A stretch of 64,000 nucleotides of DNA from Clostridiales bacterium UBA7273 (GCA_002472405.1 DKRV01000040.1:1-64000); one strand, 5' to 3'. Shown: positions 17,457-26,301, counted from the first letter of the stretch. The notes: a model not told the origin generated them from the letters alone. A program made the numbers and translations.

Positions 17457-18323
17457 ATGAAAAAGGAAAACAGGGCAATGCTCGAGATGCTCGTTTGCGC
17501 ATCCTTGTGGAGCATTGCCGGCATATTTATAAAGCTCATACCCTGGAATTCGTTTGTGATATCGGCGCTGCGCAGCTTTTTTGCCGGCCTGACAGTGCTT
17601 GCATACATACGCATAAAAGGCTACAGAATAAGCATAAACCGCCGTACGATAGTTGCCGGATTGCTGCTGGGGCTTGTTTATATCGCCTTTGTTGCAGCCA
17701 ATAAGCTCACCACTGCTGCAAATGCGATAGTCCTGCAATTTACCGACCCGATATTCATCGTCATTTTCTCGGCAATGTTTTTCGGCCAGCGCTTTAAAAA
17801 GCGCGATTTCATTGCGGTCATTTTTACGTTCATAGGCATTGCGATGTTCTTCCTCGATCAGCTCGAGGGCGGATATCTGATAGGAAACTTCGTTGCCATA
17901 TTCGCCGGAGCCTGCCTCGGAGGAATGTTCATAGCCATGGGCAAAGCAGATACCGAGGAGCGTTTTTCCGCAATGCTCATAGGTCAGGCGACTGCTTTTA
18001 TATTCGGTCTGCCGTTTATAATAACTACAAAGCCCGAGATATCCGCGCTCCCTGTTTTGTATATAGTCATTCTCGGCGTTTTGCAGCTTGGCATACCGTA
18101 TATTCTCTATGGCAGAGCGTCGGAGTATTGTCCGCCGCTTGCATGCAGCCTTCTCGGCGCCGTAGAGCCGCTTTTGAATCCGCTTTGGGTGCTGATATTC
18201 GACGGCGAAAAGCCTGGCCTGTTTGCGCTTATAGGCGGCGTTATCGTAATCGTTTCCGTAACTGTCTGGTGCATTGCGGGAAGTAAGGACAGTGAGGCGG
18301 CAGATGCGCGAGAAGCTACTTGA
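17457..18323 (+). CDS. EamA/DMT-family permease
   Basis: A 288-residue integral membrane protein made of two EamA repeats of five hydrophobic segments, the fold of drug/metabolite transporters. The second repeat starts around residue 145 (GNFVAIFAGACLGGMFIAMGKAD) and contains the family glutamate region (LLGAVEPLLNPLWVLIFDGEKP). GGAGAT precedes the ATG. It overlaps uvrC by 20 bases. Substrate is unknown; family members export amino acids, nucleotides or other metabolites. Confidence 0.88.
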   Translation: MKKENRAMLEMLVCASLWSIAGIFIKLIPWNSFVISALRSFFAGLTVLAYIRIKGYRISINRRTIVAGLLLGLVYIAFVAANKLTTAANAIVLQFTDPIFIVIFSAMFFGQRFKKRDFIAVIFTFIGIAMFFLDQLEGGYLIGNFVAIFAGACLGGMFIAMGKADTEERFSAMLIGQATAFIFGLPFIITTKPEISALPVLYIVILGVLQLGIPYILYGRASEYCPPLACSLLGAVEPLLNPLWVLIFDGEKPGLFALIGGVIVIVSVTVWCIAGSKDSEAADAREAT

Positions 18324-20118
18324 AAAAGCAAATAAGCTGCCGATGCTCCCCGGCGTTTACATTATGCTTGACGCGACGGGGCAGGTCATATATGTAGGCA
18401 AGGCAAAAAAGCTCAAAAACCGTGTTACGAGCTACTTTCGCGGCTCGCACCTGCCAAAGGTCGAGGCGATGGTTCAGAAGGTAAACGACTTTAACGTTAT
18501 CGTCGTCAATTCCGAGTTTGAGTCGCTTATTCTTGAAAATTCACTTATTAAGCAGCATCAGCCGCATTATAACATCCTGCTCAAGGATGATAAGGGCTAT
18601 CCGTTTATAAGGCTTGATAAAAAAGCGCCGTATCCGCGCTTTACGATAGTTGGCAGTGCTAAAAAGGACGGAGCATCGTACTTTGGCCCCTTCGGCGGCA
18701 GAAGCGTAACGCGCGACATAATCGACGCTGCCTCAAAGGCGGTGGGGCTGTCAACCTGCTCAAAGCATTTTCCGCGCGATATTGGGAAGGACAGACCCTG
18801 CCTTAACTACCACATGGGCAATTGCCGCGGCTGGTGCAGGGGAGAGCTTTCGCAGGAGGAGTACCGCCTCGCTGTGGAGCAGGTCTGCCTTATCCTCGGC
18901 GGAAAAACCTCCGACCTTATCGAGGAGCTTACGGCAAAAATGCTTGAAGCCTCCGAGCAGCTGAGGTTTGAAGCCGCCGCCGAGCTGCGCGACAGGATAA
19001 AGGCGATAATGAGCGTATCCAACAAGCAGAAGGTCATAGCCACGGCTTTTTCCGATACCGATGCAATAGGCTTTGCACGCGGAGCAAAAAGCTGCTTTGT
19101 GGTTCTGCATTTTAACGACGGCTCGCTGACCGGTAAGGACTTTGAGCTAATATCAGAACCGCTCGAGAGCGATGCCGATGCCATATCGGCCTATATGCGC
19201 CAGTATTACGCCTCGCGCGGCATAATGCCGAAAAATATTCTGCTGCGTGAAATGCCGGAGGATGCCGAGGCCTTGGGTGAGCTGCTTTATCAGCTTTCCG
19301 GCCGCAAGGTGAGCATCGAGGTTCCGCAGCGCGGCGAAAGACTCCGACTTGTCGAGCGTGCAGAGATGAACGCATCCGAGGAGATACTGCGCGCAACGAC
19401 CGTTCAGCAGCGCAGAACAAATACGCTTATATGGCTTCAGAAGTCGCTTGAGCTGCCCGAGTATCCGGAACGTATCGAAGCGTTCGACGTATCAAACCTC
19501 GGCGACACGGGCATCGTGGCGGCAATGACGGTGCATAAGGACGGAAAGCCTTATAAAAAAGACTATCGCAAGTTCAGAATACGCGATCTTGATATTAGAG
19601 ATGACTATGCGAGCATGACACAGTCCGTTTACAGACGCTTTGCGCATCTCAAAAACGGCGACAGCGGTTTTTCGGAAGCGCCGCAGCTGCTGCTGATAGA
19701 CGGCGGCATTACCCACGCCGCAGCGGCCGAGAGCGCGCTGAAAGAGCTTGGCATAAGCGTTCCTGTGTTCGGCATGGTGAAGGATGACCGGCACAGAACA
19801 AGAGCGCTCGTCACAAGTGCAGGCCGTGAGATCTGCATAAACGGAAACCCGGCTGCGTTTGCGCTCATAGGCAATATTCAGGAGGAAACACACCGCTTTG
19901 CGATAGAATATCAGCGCTCGCTCAGAAACGAGAGCTTCGGTTCGGAGCTGAGCGCCATCCCCGGAGTAGGCAGCGTCCGAAAAAACGAGCTGCTGCGCCA
20001 TTTCAAGACCCTGAAGGCCATCAAAAACGCAGGACTGGACGAGCTGAGTGCCGTTGTTCCAAAGAATACGGCCAAAGCGGTTTTTGAATATTATCATAAG
20101 AGTGAGGAAAAAACATGA
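18304..20118 (+). CDS. uvrC: UvrABC nucleotide excision repair subunit UvrC
   Basis: Makes both incisions around UvrB-bound DNA lesions. The N-terminal GIY-YIG nuclease (PGVYIML, then VIYVGKAKKLKNRVTSYF), a UVR motif, the RNase H-like domain (EAFDVSNLGDTGIVAAMTVHKDG, LLLIDGG) and the C-terminal helix-hairpin-helix (LSAIPGVGSVRKNELLRHF) follow in order. The ATG at 18304 gives 604 residues and the conserved N-terminus; an in-frame TTG at 18274 is rejected. The stop overlaps rsmD by four bases. Confidence 0.95.
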   Translation: MREKLLEKANKLPMLPGVYIMLDATGQVIYVGKAKKLKNRVTSYFRGSHLPKVEAMVQKVNDFNVIVVNSEFESLILENSLIKQHQPHYNILLKDDKGYPFIRLDKKAPYPRFTIVGSAKKDGASYFGPFGGRSVTRDIIDAASKAVGLSTCSKHFPRDIGKDRPCLNYHMGNCRGWCRGELSQEEYRLAVEQVCLILGGKTSDLIEELTAKMLEASEQLRFEAAAELRDRIKAIMSVSNKQKVIATAFSDTDAIGFARGAKSCFVVLHFNDGSLTGKDFELISEPLESDADAISAYMRQYYASRGIMPKNILLREMPEDAEALGELLYQLSGRKVSIEVPQRGERLRLVERAEMNASEEILRATTVQQRRTNTLIWLQKSLELPEYPERIEAFDVSNLGDTGIVAAMTVHKDGKPYKKDYRKFRIRDLDIRDDYASMTQSVYRRFAHLKNGDSGFSEAPQLLLIDGGITHAAAAESALKELGISVPVFGMVKDDRHRTRALVTSAGREICINGNPAAFALIGNIQEETHRFAIEYQRSLRNESFGSELSAIPGVGSVRKNELLRHFKTLKAIKNAGLDELSAVVPKNTAKAVFEYYHKSEEKT

Positions 20119-20657
20119 GGATCATAAGCGGAACCAAACGAGGAAAAAAGCTCAAAGAGCCTGATAATTACGATATACGCCCGACGACCGATATGGTCAA
20201 GGAGTCAATGTTCAATATCGTTCAGTTTGACGTCGAGGGCAGGCGAGTGCTCGATCTTTTTGCCGGAACGGGTCAGCTCGGCATCGAGTGCCTCAGCCGC
20301 GGCGCAAAGGAGGTCACATTTGTTGACCAGAGCAGGGAAGCCATAGCTATCGTTAAGCAGAACCTTAAAAGCTGCGGCTTTGAAGCGCGCGTGGTACAGA
20401 GCGACTCAATTGCCTTTCTCGGGCGCGGTGCAAAGTTTGATCTGATACTGCTTGATCCGCCTTATGCGACAAATCTCATAGATAAAGCACTGCAAATTAT
20501 CAATTCCGTTGACATCTTGACGGAAAGTGGTATAATTGTGTGCGAAAGTGGGCGCGAAAAGCCCATGCCGGAGATGAATATGCCTTACTTTAAGTGTAAG
20601 GAGTATAATTACGGCAAAGTTAAGCTTACAACCTACAGCAGGGAGACAGATAAATGA
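20115..20657 (+). CDS. rsmD: 16S rRNA (guanine-966-N2)-methyltransferase RsmD
   Basis: SAM-dependent methyltransferase acting on G966 of 16S rRNA. Motif I is DLFAGTGQLGIECLSRGA, preceded by RPTTDMVKESMFNI, and the catalytic motif IV is LLDPPYA. Length, 180 residues, is normal. It has ATGA overlaps with both uvrC and coaD; rsmD-coaD is one of the most conserved gene pairs in bacteria. Confidence 0.95.
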   Translation: MRIISGTKRGKKLKEPDNYDIRPTTDMVKESMFNIVQFDVEGRRVLDLFAGTGQLGIECLSRGAKEVTFVDQSREAIAIVKQNLKSCGFEARVVQSDSIAFLGRGAKFDLILLDPPYATNLIDKALQIINSVDILTESGIIVCESGREKPMPEMNMPYFKCKEYNYGKVKLTTYSRETDK

Positions 20658-21148
20658 GTCTTGCTATATGCCCCGGCAGCTTTGATCCGATAACACTCGG
20701 ACACCTTGATATAATAAGCCGCTCGGCGCAGATATTTGATAACGTCATCGTTTGCATTATGTTCAATTCCAATAAGACCAAGCCCATGTTTGCGATAAGC
20801 GAGCGCGTCGAGATGGTCAAAAAAGTTGTCGAGCGTTTTCCCAACGTCAGGGTAGATACCTCCGACGGGCTGCTTGCCGAATACGCAAAGCAGTTTGACG
20901 GTGCAGTTATTGTCAAGGGCCTGAGGGCCGCATCTGATTTTGAATATGAATTTCAGATGAACCATATTAATAAAAAGATCAACCCCGAGCTGGAAACTAT
21001 GTTTCTTACGGCAAACGAAAAATACACTTTTCTTAGCTCATCCGTCGTGCGCGAAGTCGCATCGTACGGCGCCGATCTTACGGGCTTTGTGCCGCGCGAG
21101 ATAGTGGACGAGATAGAAGAAAAGGCTAAGTTATGGAGGCAGAAGTAA
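20654..21148 (+). CDS. coaD: Phosphopantetheine adenylyltransferase
   Basis: Penultimate enzyme of coenzyme A synthesis, adenylating 4'-phosphopantetheine. The nucleotidyltransferase motif is CPGSFDPITLGHLDII, and the C-terminal FLSSSVVREVASYGADLTGFVP carries the second ATP-contact ISSS-like motif. Its 164 residues match the family. It is coupled to rsmD and followed one base later by a coiled-coil gene. Confidence 0.96.
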   Translation: MSLAICPGSFDPITLGHLDIISRSAQIFDNVIVCIMFNSNKTKPMFAISERVEMVKKVVERFPNVRVDTSDGLLAEYAKQFDGAVIVKGLRAASDFEYEFQMNHINKKINPELETMFLTANEKYTFLSSSVVREVASYGADLTGFVPREIVDEIEEKAKLWRQK

Positions 21149-21149
21149 T

Positions 21150-21668
21150 ATGAGCGAGAAAAACGTTGAGGTAATGGAGCTTATCGAAACTCTCTACAGC
21201 ATGGTGACCGAGGCATGGGGTGTTCCGCTCGGAAACGATAAGTGCATCGTCGAGAGAGAAAATGTCCTTGAGATACTCAATGAGATAAAAACGCGCATCC
21301 CCGTTGAGCTTGCCGAGGCAAAGCGCCTTGTTTCCGCCCGTGATGAGTTCATCGGCAACGCAAAGCGCGAGGCGGAGTCTATCCGCAAGAATGCCGAGGA
21401 TAAGGCTCGCGCGATGCTTGAAGAGCAGGAGATCGTGCGTGTTGCAAAGCAGCACAGCGCAGAGCTCGTATCCAATGCCGAGTATAAATCCAAGGAGCTG
21501 CGCAGAGTTGCAAACGAATATGTCGATGAGATCCTCCGCCGCACGGAAGAGACCGTCGGCTCGGCGCTCAAATCGATCAATCAGTCGCGCGCAAGCTTCC
21601 GCAGCCTTGCAGGCTCGGCCGCACCGGCTCAGCCCGTAACGCAGGACGACGATGACGACACCGAGTGA
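21150..21668 (+). CDS. Coiled-coil protein of unknown function
   Basis: A 172-residue soluble protein. Residues about 65-135 form a long, charged alpha-helix rich in Ala, Glu, Lys and Arg, reminiscent of the stator b subunit of ATP synthase or DivIVA-like proteins, and databases often label such relatives simply ATPase. The C-terminus ends in an acidic tail (DDDDDTE). No catalytic motif is visible. It follows coaD in other Clostridia as well, from memory. The operon ends at the terminator that follows. Confidence 0.7.
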   Translation: MSEKNVEVMELIETLYSMVTEAWGVPLGNDKCIVERENVLEILNEIKTRIPVELAEAKRLVSARDEFIGNAKREAESIRKNAEDKARAMLEEQEIVRVAKQHSAELVSNAEYKSKELRRVANEYVDEILRRTEETVGSALKSINQSRASFRSLAGSAAPAQPVTQDDDDDTE

Positions 21669-21693
21669 GAAATCATATAAGCGAATAACATAA

Positions 21694-21730
21694 AAAATCA
21701 GGAGTCCGTTCGGACTCCTGATTTTCTTTG
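21694..21730 (+). terminator. Strong terminator after the uvrC-coaD operon
   Basis: AAAATCAGGAGTCCG pairs with CGGACTCCTGATTTT around a TT turn (a UUCG-like tip) and is followed by TTTTCTTT. Confidence 0.9.
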
Positions 21731-21805
21731 GGGAAGGAATCAATAAAAAGAAATAAGGAAGGAGAATAATGATTTGGTAAGTTTAAGAGATGCTTTCTTG
21801 GGGGA

Positions 21806-21842
21806 TCCGGAAGCCCGGTGCATCTGAAACCGGACTTCCGGA
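21806..21842. repeat. Near-perfect inverted repeat downstream of the CoA-transferase gene
   Basis: TCCGGAAGCCCGGT and ACCGGACTTCCGGA are inverted copies with one mismatch, separated by nine bases. Neither strand has a T-run after the stem. It lies 40 bases beyond the minus-strand operon's last stop, so it could form that transcript's 3' end. Confidence 0.6.
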
Positions 21843-21881
21843 AAATATGGGGGAAGAGGATTGTGAGAAATAGCGATTTAA

Positions 21882-23138
21882 TCAGATGAGCTTCTTCTCG
21901 CGAAGATCAGCTATCTTTGCGTCGTCGTAGCCCAGAATACCCTTGAGGATATCGTCGGTATCCTGACCGAGTCTCGGAGCGCCGCGCCATACCTTGCCCG
22001 GGGTGCCGGACAGCTTCGGAACGATACCGAAAGCGGTGATGTCCTTGTCGAGAGTCTGGTCGTGGTATTCGATGAAGTCTCCGCGGCTCTGATAGTGAGG
22101 ATTCTCCAGGCAGTCCTTGGGTCCCATTACACGGCTGCAGGGAACTTTAAACTTTGCCATTGCGTCCTCGATCTCCTGTGCGGTGTGAGCAGCGCACCAG
22201 TCGATGACCTTTGCGTCGAGCTCGCGGCCCTTTTCGGATGCAACTGCCTCAAGGCCGGAGGAGCAGTCTTTGTAGTTGAAGTAGTCAAGGTCAAAACCGA
22301 GTGCCTGAATAGCTCTCTTGTAAACGCCGGGGCCGAATGCGCCAATAGCGACGTCGTAGCCGTCCTTGGACTTGAACAGACCGTAAGGCTGGAAAGCGGC
22401 GGACTTGTTGCCGGAACGGGTGTTCTCACGCCCTGCCATGGTGTAGGAGGTGTACAGATCGCAGCAGTAGCTTGCCTGAACCTCGAACTGAGCAATGTCA
22501 ACTATCTGGCCCTTGCCGGTCTTGAGAACGTTGATATATGCTGCGAGGACGCCGAATACGGCAGCGTATGCGGAGGTGAAGTCGTTGAGCCAGGGTTTGC
22601 CGACGACGGGATCGCCGTCCTTTTCGCCGTTGAGGCCCATCCAGCCGGAGAATGCCTGGCCGATCATGTCATAGGAAGCTCTGTCGCAGTACTCGGGCAG
22701 ACCGCCGAATGCAGGGTTGCCGTAGCCGCTGATGTGAGCAATGATCAGACGGGGGTTGACTGCAAGCAGATCCTCGTCACGGATGCCGAGCTTTTCAAGC
22801 CATACCATGTTCTCCATGAACACGTCTGCTTCCTTGATCAGACCGTAGAACAGCTCCTTGACTTCGGGATGCTTGAGGTTAAGCTCAAGAGAAAGAGAGA
22901 GCTTGTTGCGGCCGTCCTGTGCCCAGGAGGTGCTGACGGTCTTGCCGTCTTCGTTTGCGAAGGGAGCGAGAACACGGAGAGTGTCGCCGACACCGGGACG
23001 CTCGATATGAATGACCTCTGCGCCGAAGTCTGCAAGCAGAGTTGCTGCGAAAGGCATTGCTACCAGAGAGCCAGTGTCAATAATGCGCATTCCTGCGAAA
23101 GGACCGTACTCGGGAATAAGAGATTTACGTTCGCTCAT
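21882..23138 (-). CDS. CaiB/BaiF-family (class III) CoA-transferase
   Basis: Moves CoA between carboxylic acids through an aspartyl-CoA intermediate. The fold begins with PFAGMRIIDTGSLVA and FGAEVIHIERPGVGD; Asp186 in the LNDFTSA segment aligns with the catalytic Asp169 of E. coli CaiB. Resemblance to CaiB is notable also in LIIAHISGYG, QAFSG and the C-terminal PGKVWRGAPRLGQDT. It is the last gene of the operon acyl-CoA dehydrogenase-etfB-etfA-this gene, with AAAGGAG upstream. That company suggests it activates the dehydrogenase's enoate substrate and recovers CoA from the product. Candidates include crotonobetaine/carnitine-like and aryl-acrylate substrates; choosing among them is not possible here. 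Confidence 0.88.
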   Translation of the reverse strand: MSERKSLIPEYGPFAGMRIIDTGSLVAMPFAATLLADFGAEVIHIERPGVGDTLRVLAPFANEDGKTVSTSWAQDGRNKLSLSLELNLKHPEVKELFYGLIKEADVFMENMVWLEKLGIRDEDLLAVNPRLIIAHISGYGNPAFGGLPEYCDRASYDMIGQAFSGWMGLNGEKDGDPVVGKPWLNDFTSAYAAVFGVLAAYINVLKTGKGQIVDIAQFEVQASYCCDLYTSYTMAGRENTRSGNKSAAFQPYGLFKSKDGYDVAIGAFGPGVYKRAIQALGFDLDYFNYKDCSSGLEAVASEKGRELDAKVIDWCAAHTAQEIEDAMAKFKVPCSRVMGPKDCLENPHYQSRGDFIEYHDQTLDKDITAFGIVPKLSGTPGKVWRGAPRLGQDTDDILKGILGYDDAKIADLREKKLI

Positions 23139-23177
23139 TTTTAATTAGCTCCTTTTTAATAAAATTGTATGGGTGTT

Positions 23178-24173
23178 TTACTTTCTCTTCTTGATCTCTT
23201 CGATTATTGCCGGAACGAGGCTGCGGTAATCTGCAACAGCACCGTAGTGGGAAATATCGAAGATGGGAACTCCTGCGGTGTGGTTGATGCTGATGATGCA
23301 CTTGGAGTTCTGCATGCCGACCTGATACTGAACAGAGCCGGAAATTGCAATGTTGATAATGTGATCGGGCTTGACGGTCGCGCCGGACTGACCGATCTGT
23401 TCCTCGTGAGGCAGCCAGCCATTGTCAACGATAGGACGGGAAGCGGCTACCTGACCGCCGAGAAGCTCTGCAAGCTCGCCAAGCATCTTAAGATCCTCTT
23501 CGCTCTTTATGCCGCGTCCGCCGCAAACGAGCAGGGAAGCCTTATCGATAGGCTCGTGGTCGCTAATCTTCTGGGTGACATCGAGTACCTCATAGCTGTC
23601 CTCTGCGTCAACGCTCACGGTCTCGGTGATGATCTCACCCTTGCGGCTTTCGTCAGCCTCGAGGGGAACGAACATCTTCGGACGAACGGTTGCCATCTGG
23701 GGACGGCACTCGAGGATAACGATGTGAGCAAGGATGCTGCCGCCGTAAGCGGGTGTGGTCTGATAGAACACGTCGTCCTCGTCGTAGCCGAGGTCGATAG
23801 CGTCTGCGGTAAGGCCGGTCTTGAGAGAGACCATCACGCGCGGAGCAAAGTCACGGCCGAGGCTGGTGGCACCGTAAAGGATGATAGAGGGCTTGTACTT
23901 CTCGGCAAGCTGAGTCATAGCCTGCTGATAGGGACGTGCGCTGTAGGATGCAAGTGCTGCGTCCTCTGCAACGATGACCTTGTCTGCACCGTGTGCGATG
24001 AGGGTGGGGGCAAGCGCCTTAACGTCGCTGCCAAGGAGAATGGCGTATATATCCTCGCCGTTGTGAGCCTTAAGCTCCTGCGCCTTTGCAAGAAGCTCAA
24101 GTGTTACGGGGTTGAGAACACCGTTCTGCTGCTCGGCAAATATCCATATGCCTTTGTAATCTTCTTCTGCCAT
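23178..24173 (-). CDS. etfA: Electron transfer flavoprotein alpha subunit
   Basis: FAD-binding large subunit of Etf, passing electrons to or from the acyl-CoA dehydrogenase. The C-terminal FAD domain is complete: GGRGIKSEEDL, AASRPIVDNGW, GQSGATVKP, NIAISGSVQYQVGM and FDISHYGAVAD. The 331-residue length is normal and there is no extra N-terminal ferredoxin domain, unlike the caffeyl-CoA reductase EtfA of Acetobacterium (from memory). GAGGAGG lies ahead of the ATG. It follows etfB by 12 bases. Confidence 0.94.
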   Translation of the reverse strand: MAEEDYKGIWIFAEQQNGVLNPVTLELLAKAQELKAHNGEDIYAILLGSDVKALAPTLIAHGADKVIVAEDAALASYSARPYQQAMTQLAEKYKPSIILYGATSLGRDFAPRVMVSLKTGLTADAIDLGYDEDDVFYQTTPAYGGSILAHIVILECRPQMATVRPKMFVPLEADESRKGEIITETVSVDAEDSYEVLDVTQKISDHEPIDKASLLVCGGRGIKSEEDLKMLGELAELLGGQVAASRPIVDNGWLPHEEQIGQSGATVKPDHIINIAISGSVQYQVGMQNSKCIISINHTAGVPIFDISHYGAVADYRSLVPAIIEEIKKRK

Positions 24174-24185
24174 GTCAGCACCTCC

Positions 24186-24971
24186 TCAGACAAGATGCTC
24201 GTTTGCGAGCATATCAACGAACTGAACTGCCATATCCTCGGCAGAGCCTTCAAAGTACTTGGTATCGGTATTGCGCTTTTCGGGCTCAAATACCTTCTTG
24301 GTGGAGGAAGGCGAGCCGGGAATACCGGTGCGCGCAGTGTCGGCTTCCAAGGCTGCCGCATCCCAAACGGTTCTGGGCTTCTTGAGAGCCTTCATGATGT
24401 TTATGGGAGTTGGGTAGCGCGGAGTGTTTATCTCGCCGCAAACGGTAACGAGTGCAGGCAGCTTTGCCTTTACGCGCTGAGTGCAGTCCTCGAGGTTGCG
24501 GTCGCAAATTACCCAGCCGTCCTGAACGTCGATGCTCGTTGCGAGGGTGATCTGCGGAACGTTGAGGTAAGCTGCGGTAGCCGGGCCGGTCTGAGCCGTG
24601 TCGCCGTCAACTGCGTGACGGCCGAACAGCAGCAGATCGTAATCGCCGATCTTCTCTGCGGCCTTTGCGAGGGTGTAAGCGGTAGCGAGGGTATCTGCGC
24701 CGCCGAATGCGCGGTCGGACAGCAGGTATGCCTCGTCGCAGCCGAGAGCAAGAGCCTTCTTGAGCATATCCTCTGCCTGAGGAGGTCCCATGCTGATCGC
24801 AGCGACAGTGCCGCCGTACTTTTCTTTAAGCTGCACCGCAGCCTCTATTGCGTTTGCGTCGAGGGGGTTAATCATGCTCTGCACGCCCTCGCGCTTGAGG
24901 TTGCCGGTCTTGGGATCGAGCTTAACGTCGTCCGTATCGGGAACCTGCTTAACAAAAACTAATATTTTCAT
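24186..24971 (-). CDS. etfB: Electron transfer flavoprotein beta subunit
   Basis: Small subunit of Etf, 261 residues. The N-terminal VKQVPDTDDVKLDP and INPLDANAIEAAVQL are standard. Residues 121-130 read VDGDTAQTGP, the form found in clostridial Etfs that work with butyryl-CoA-type dehydrogenases and can bind a second FAD, rather than the D-D-x-x-Q-T-G of mitochondrial, AMP-binding Etf. This hints at flavin-based electron bifurcation (NADH oxidised, ferredoxin and enoyl-CoA reduced) but does not prove it. GGAGAG precedes the ATG. It lies between the dehydrogenase and etfA. Confidence 0.94.
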   Translation of the reverse strand: MKILVFVKQVPDTDDVKLDPKTGNLKREGVQSMINPLDANAIEAAVQLKEKYGGTVAAISMGPPQAEDMLKKALALGCDEAYLLSDRAFGGADTLATAYTLAKAAEKIGDYDLLLFGRHAVDGDTAQTGPATAAYLNVPQITLATSIDVQDGWVICDRNLEDCTQRVKAKLPALVTVCGEINTPRYPTPINIMKALKKPRTVWDAAALEADTARTGIPGSPSSTKKVFEPEKRNTDTKYFEGSAEDMAVQFVDMLANEHLV

Positions 24972-24995
24972 TTCTATCTCTCCGCTTTGCTTAGA

Positions 24996-26129
24996 TTATT
25001 TTGCAAGGACTGCGCCGCTGATGACCATGCGCTGGATCTCACTGGTGCCTTCGCCGATCTCAAGGAGCTTTGCGTCGCGGTAGAAGCGCTCAACATGGAA
25101 CTCGCGGCTGTAGCCGTTGCCGCCGAGAACCTGGATGCACTCGTCGCAGATCTCGCAGCACCACTTGGAGCTCATGAGCTTAAGCTCTGCTGCTTCAACG
25201 GTGTGACGCTGGCCTTCGCTCTTCATCTGGGCGGTATCCCATACCATCAGGTCGATAGCGCGGATCTTTGCTGCCATGTCTGCAAACTTGAATGCAACGC
25301 CCTGGTACTTTGCGATGGGCTTGCCGAAGGTAACGCGCTCGTTTGCGTAGTTCTTAGCAACTTCCATTGCATGCTGTGCAAGGCCGGAAGCGATAGCACC
25401 GATCGAGATACGTGCACCGTCAAGAGCCATCATAGCGATCTTGAAGCCTGCGCCTTCCTTGCCGACGAGTGCGTCTGCAGGAAGCTTGATGTTGTCAAAG
25501 CTCAGCTCGCAGGTTGCGCTGCCGCACATGCCCATCTTGTGCTCGAACTTGCCGACGGTCAGACCCTCTGCGTCCTTCGGGACGATGAAAACGCTGATGC
25601 CCTTTGCGCCTGCTTCGGGATCGGTCTTAGCCATGATCAGATAGTAGTCGGCAACACCTGAGTTGGTGATCCATGCCTTGCCGCCGTTGAGAACGTAGCT
25701 GCCGTCGGGCTGCTTAACTGCAACGGACTTGATTGCTGCCGCGTCGGAACCGGCGTTGGATTCGGTCAGGCCGAATGCGAAGATCTTGCCTTCTGCTGCG
25801 AGAGGGAGGTAGTGGTTCTTCTGCTCTTCGCTGCCGTGAACATAGATCATATCGGCTGCGAGCCAGTCGGCGTCCAGGAACAGAGCGACACTTGCGCTGC
25901 CCTTTGCGATCTCGTTGATGACGATTTCACTCATGACTGCGTCGCCGCCGCCACCGCCGTACTGCTCGGGAAGATGGATACCCATCAGACCGGCCTCGCA
26001 CAGCTTCTTGTGGACTTCCCAGTCAAAGCCGTTTTCGTCCATCCATTTGTCGCGAGGCTCAACCTCATTTTTGGTGAACTCTCTTGCCATGTCGCGGATC
26101 ATGATTTGCTCTTCTGTGAACTTGAACAT
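24996..26129 (-). CDS. Acyl-CoA dehydrogenase (first gene of the Etf operon)
   Basis: FAD enzyme of 377 residues that oxidises acyl-CoA or, in anaerobes with Etf, reduces enoyl-CoA. FGLTESNAGSD and KAWITNSGVADYY are the flavin-binding signatures; RDAKLLEIGEGTSEIQ holds the likely catalytic base Glu360. AAAAGGAG precedes the ATG at 26129; an in-frame TTG at 26150 lies ahead of that site and is rejected. The operon has its own strong promoter and a leader of roughly 135 bases. The chain length or aryl character of its substrate is not readable from sequence; the CoA-transferase two genes on suggests the acid is taken up free and activated by CoA transfer. Confidence 0.92.
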   Translation of the reverse strand: MFKFTEEQIMIRDMAREFTKNEVEPRDKWMDENGFDWEVHKKLCEAGLMGIHLPEQYGGGGGDAVMSEIVINEIAKGSASVALFLDADWLAADMIYVHGSEEQKNHYLPLAAEGKIFAFGLTESNAGSDAAAIKSVAVKQPDGSYVLNGGKAWITNSGVADYYLIMAKTDPEAGAKGISVFIVPKDAEGLTVGKFEHKMGMCGSATCELSFDNIKLPADALVGKEGAGFKIAMMALDGARISIGAIASGLAQHAMEVAKNYANERVTFGKPIAKYQGVAFKFADMAAKIRAIDLMVWDTAQMKSEGQRHTVEAAELKLMSSKWCCEICDECIQVLGGNGYSREFHVERFYRDAKLLEIGEGTSEIQRMVISGAVLAK

Positions 26130-26164
26130 TTTCTTCTGGCTCCTTTTCAAACGAATTTTTGATG

Positions 26165-26225
26165 TGTTACATAACAGACTGCGTCTTGCGGGATAATTAA
26201 AATACGACTGTTACATCTCTGTAAC
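26165..26225 (-). promoter_or_regulatory. Repeated TGTTAC palindromes in the operon leader
   Basis: TGTTACATAACA (26165-26176) and GTTACA-TCTC-TGTAAC (26210-26225) share the TGTTACAT core and are each self-complementary. They lie between the promoter and start of the dehydrogenase operon and are candidates for regulator binding. Confidence 0.4.
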
Positions 26226-26272
26226 TGCTACTGAGATCGAGTTGCTTTAAAATCAACTCTCTTGCTGTGAAA

Positions 26273-26301
26273 ATAATAACATGACTGCAACAGTGTGTCA
26301 A
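26273..26301 (-). promoter_or_regulatory. SigA-type promoter of the acyl-CoA dehydrogenase-Etf-CoA-transferase operon
   Basis: On the minus strand a consensus TTGACA is followed after 17 bases by TATTAT. ACTG-CAA-CAGT, a small palindrome, falls in the spacer (26284-26294). Confidence 0.75.

Noticed and set aside
22062..23144. A 360-codon plus-strand frame opposite the CoA-transferase
   Set aside because: Antisense shadow of the transferase gene; no ribosome site and no recognisable protein.
23169..24962. A 597-codon open frame on the plus strand opposite etfA and etfB
   Set aside because: It is the reverse complement of two well-identified genes whose codon bias keeps the opposite frame open. 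The product is low-complexity and unlike any family, and there is no ribosome site.
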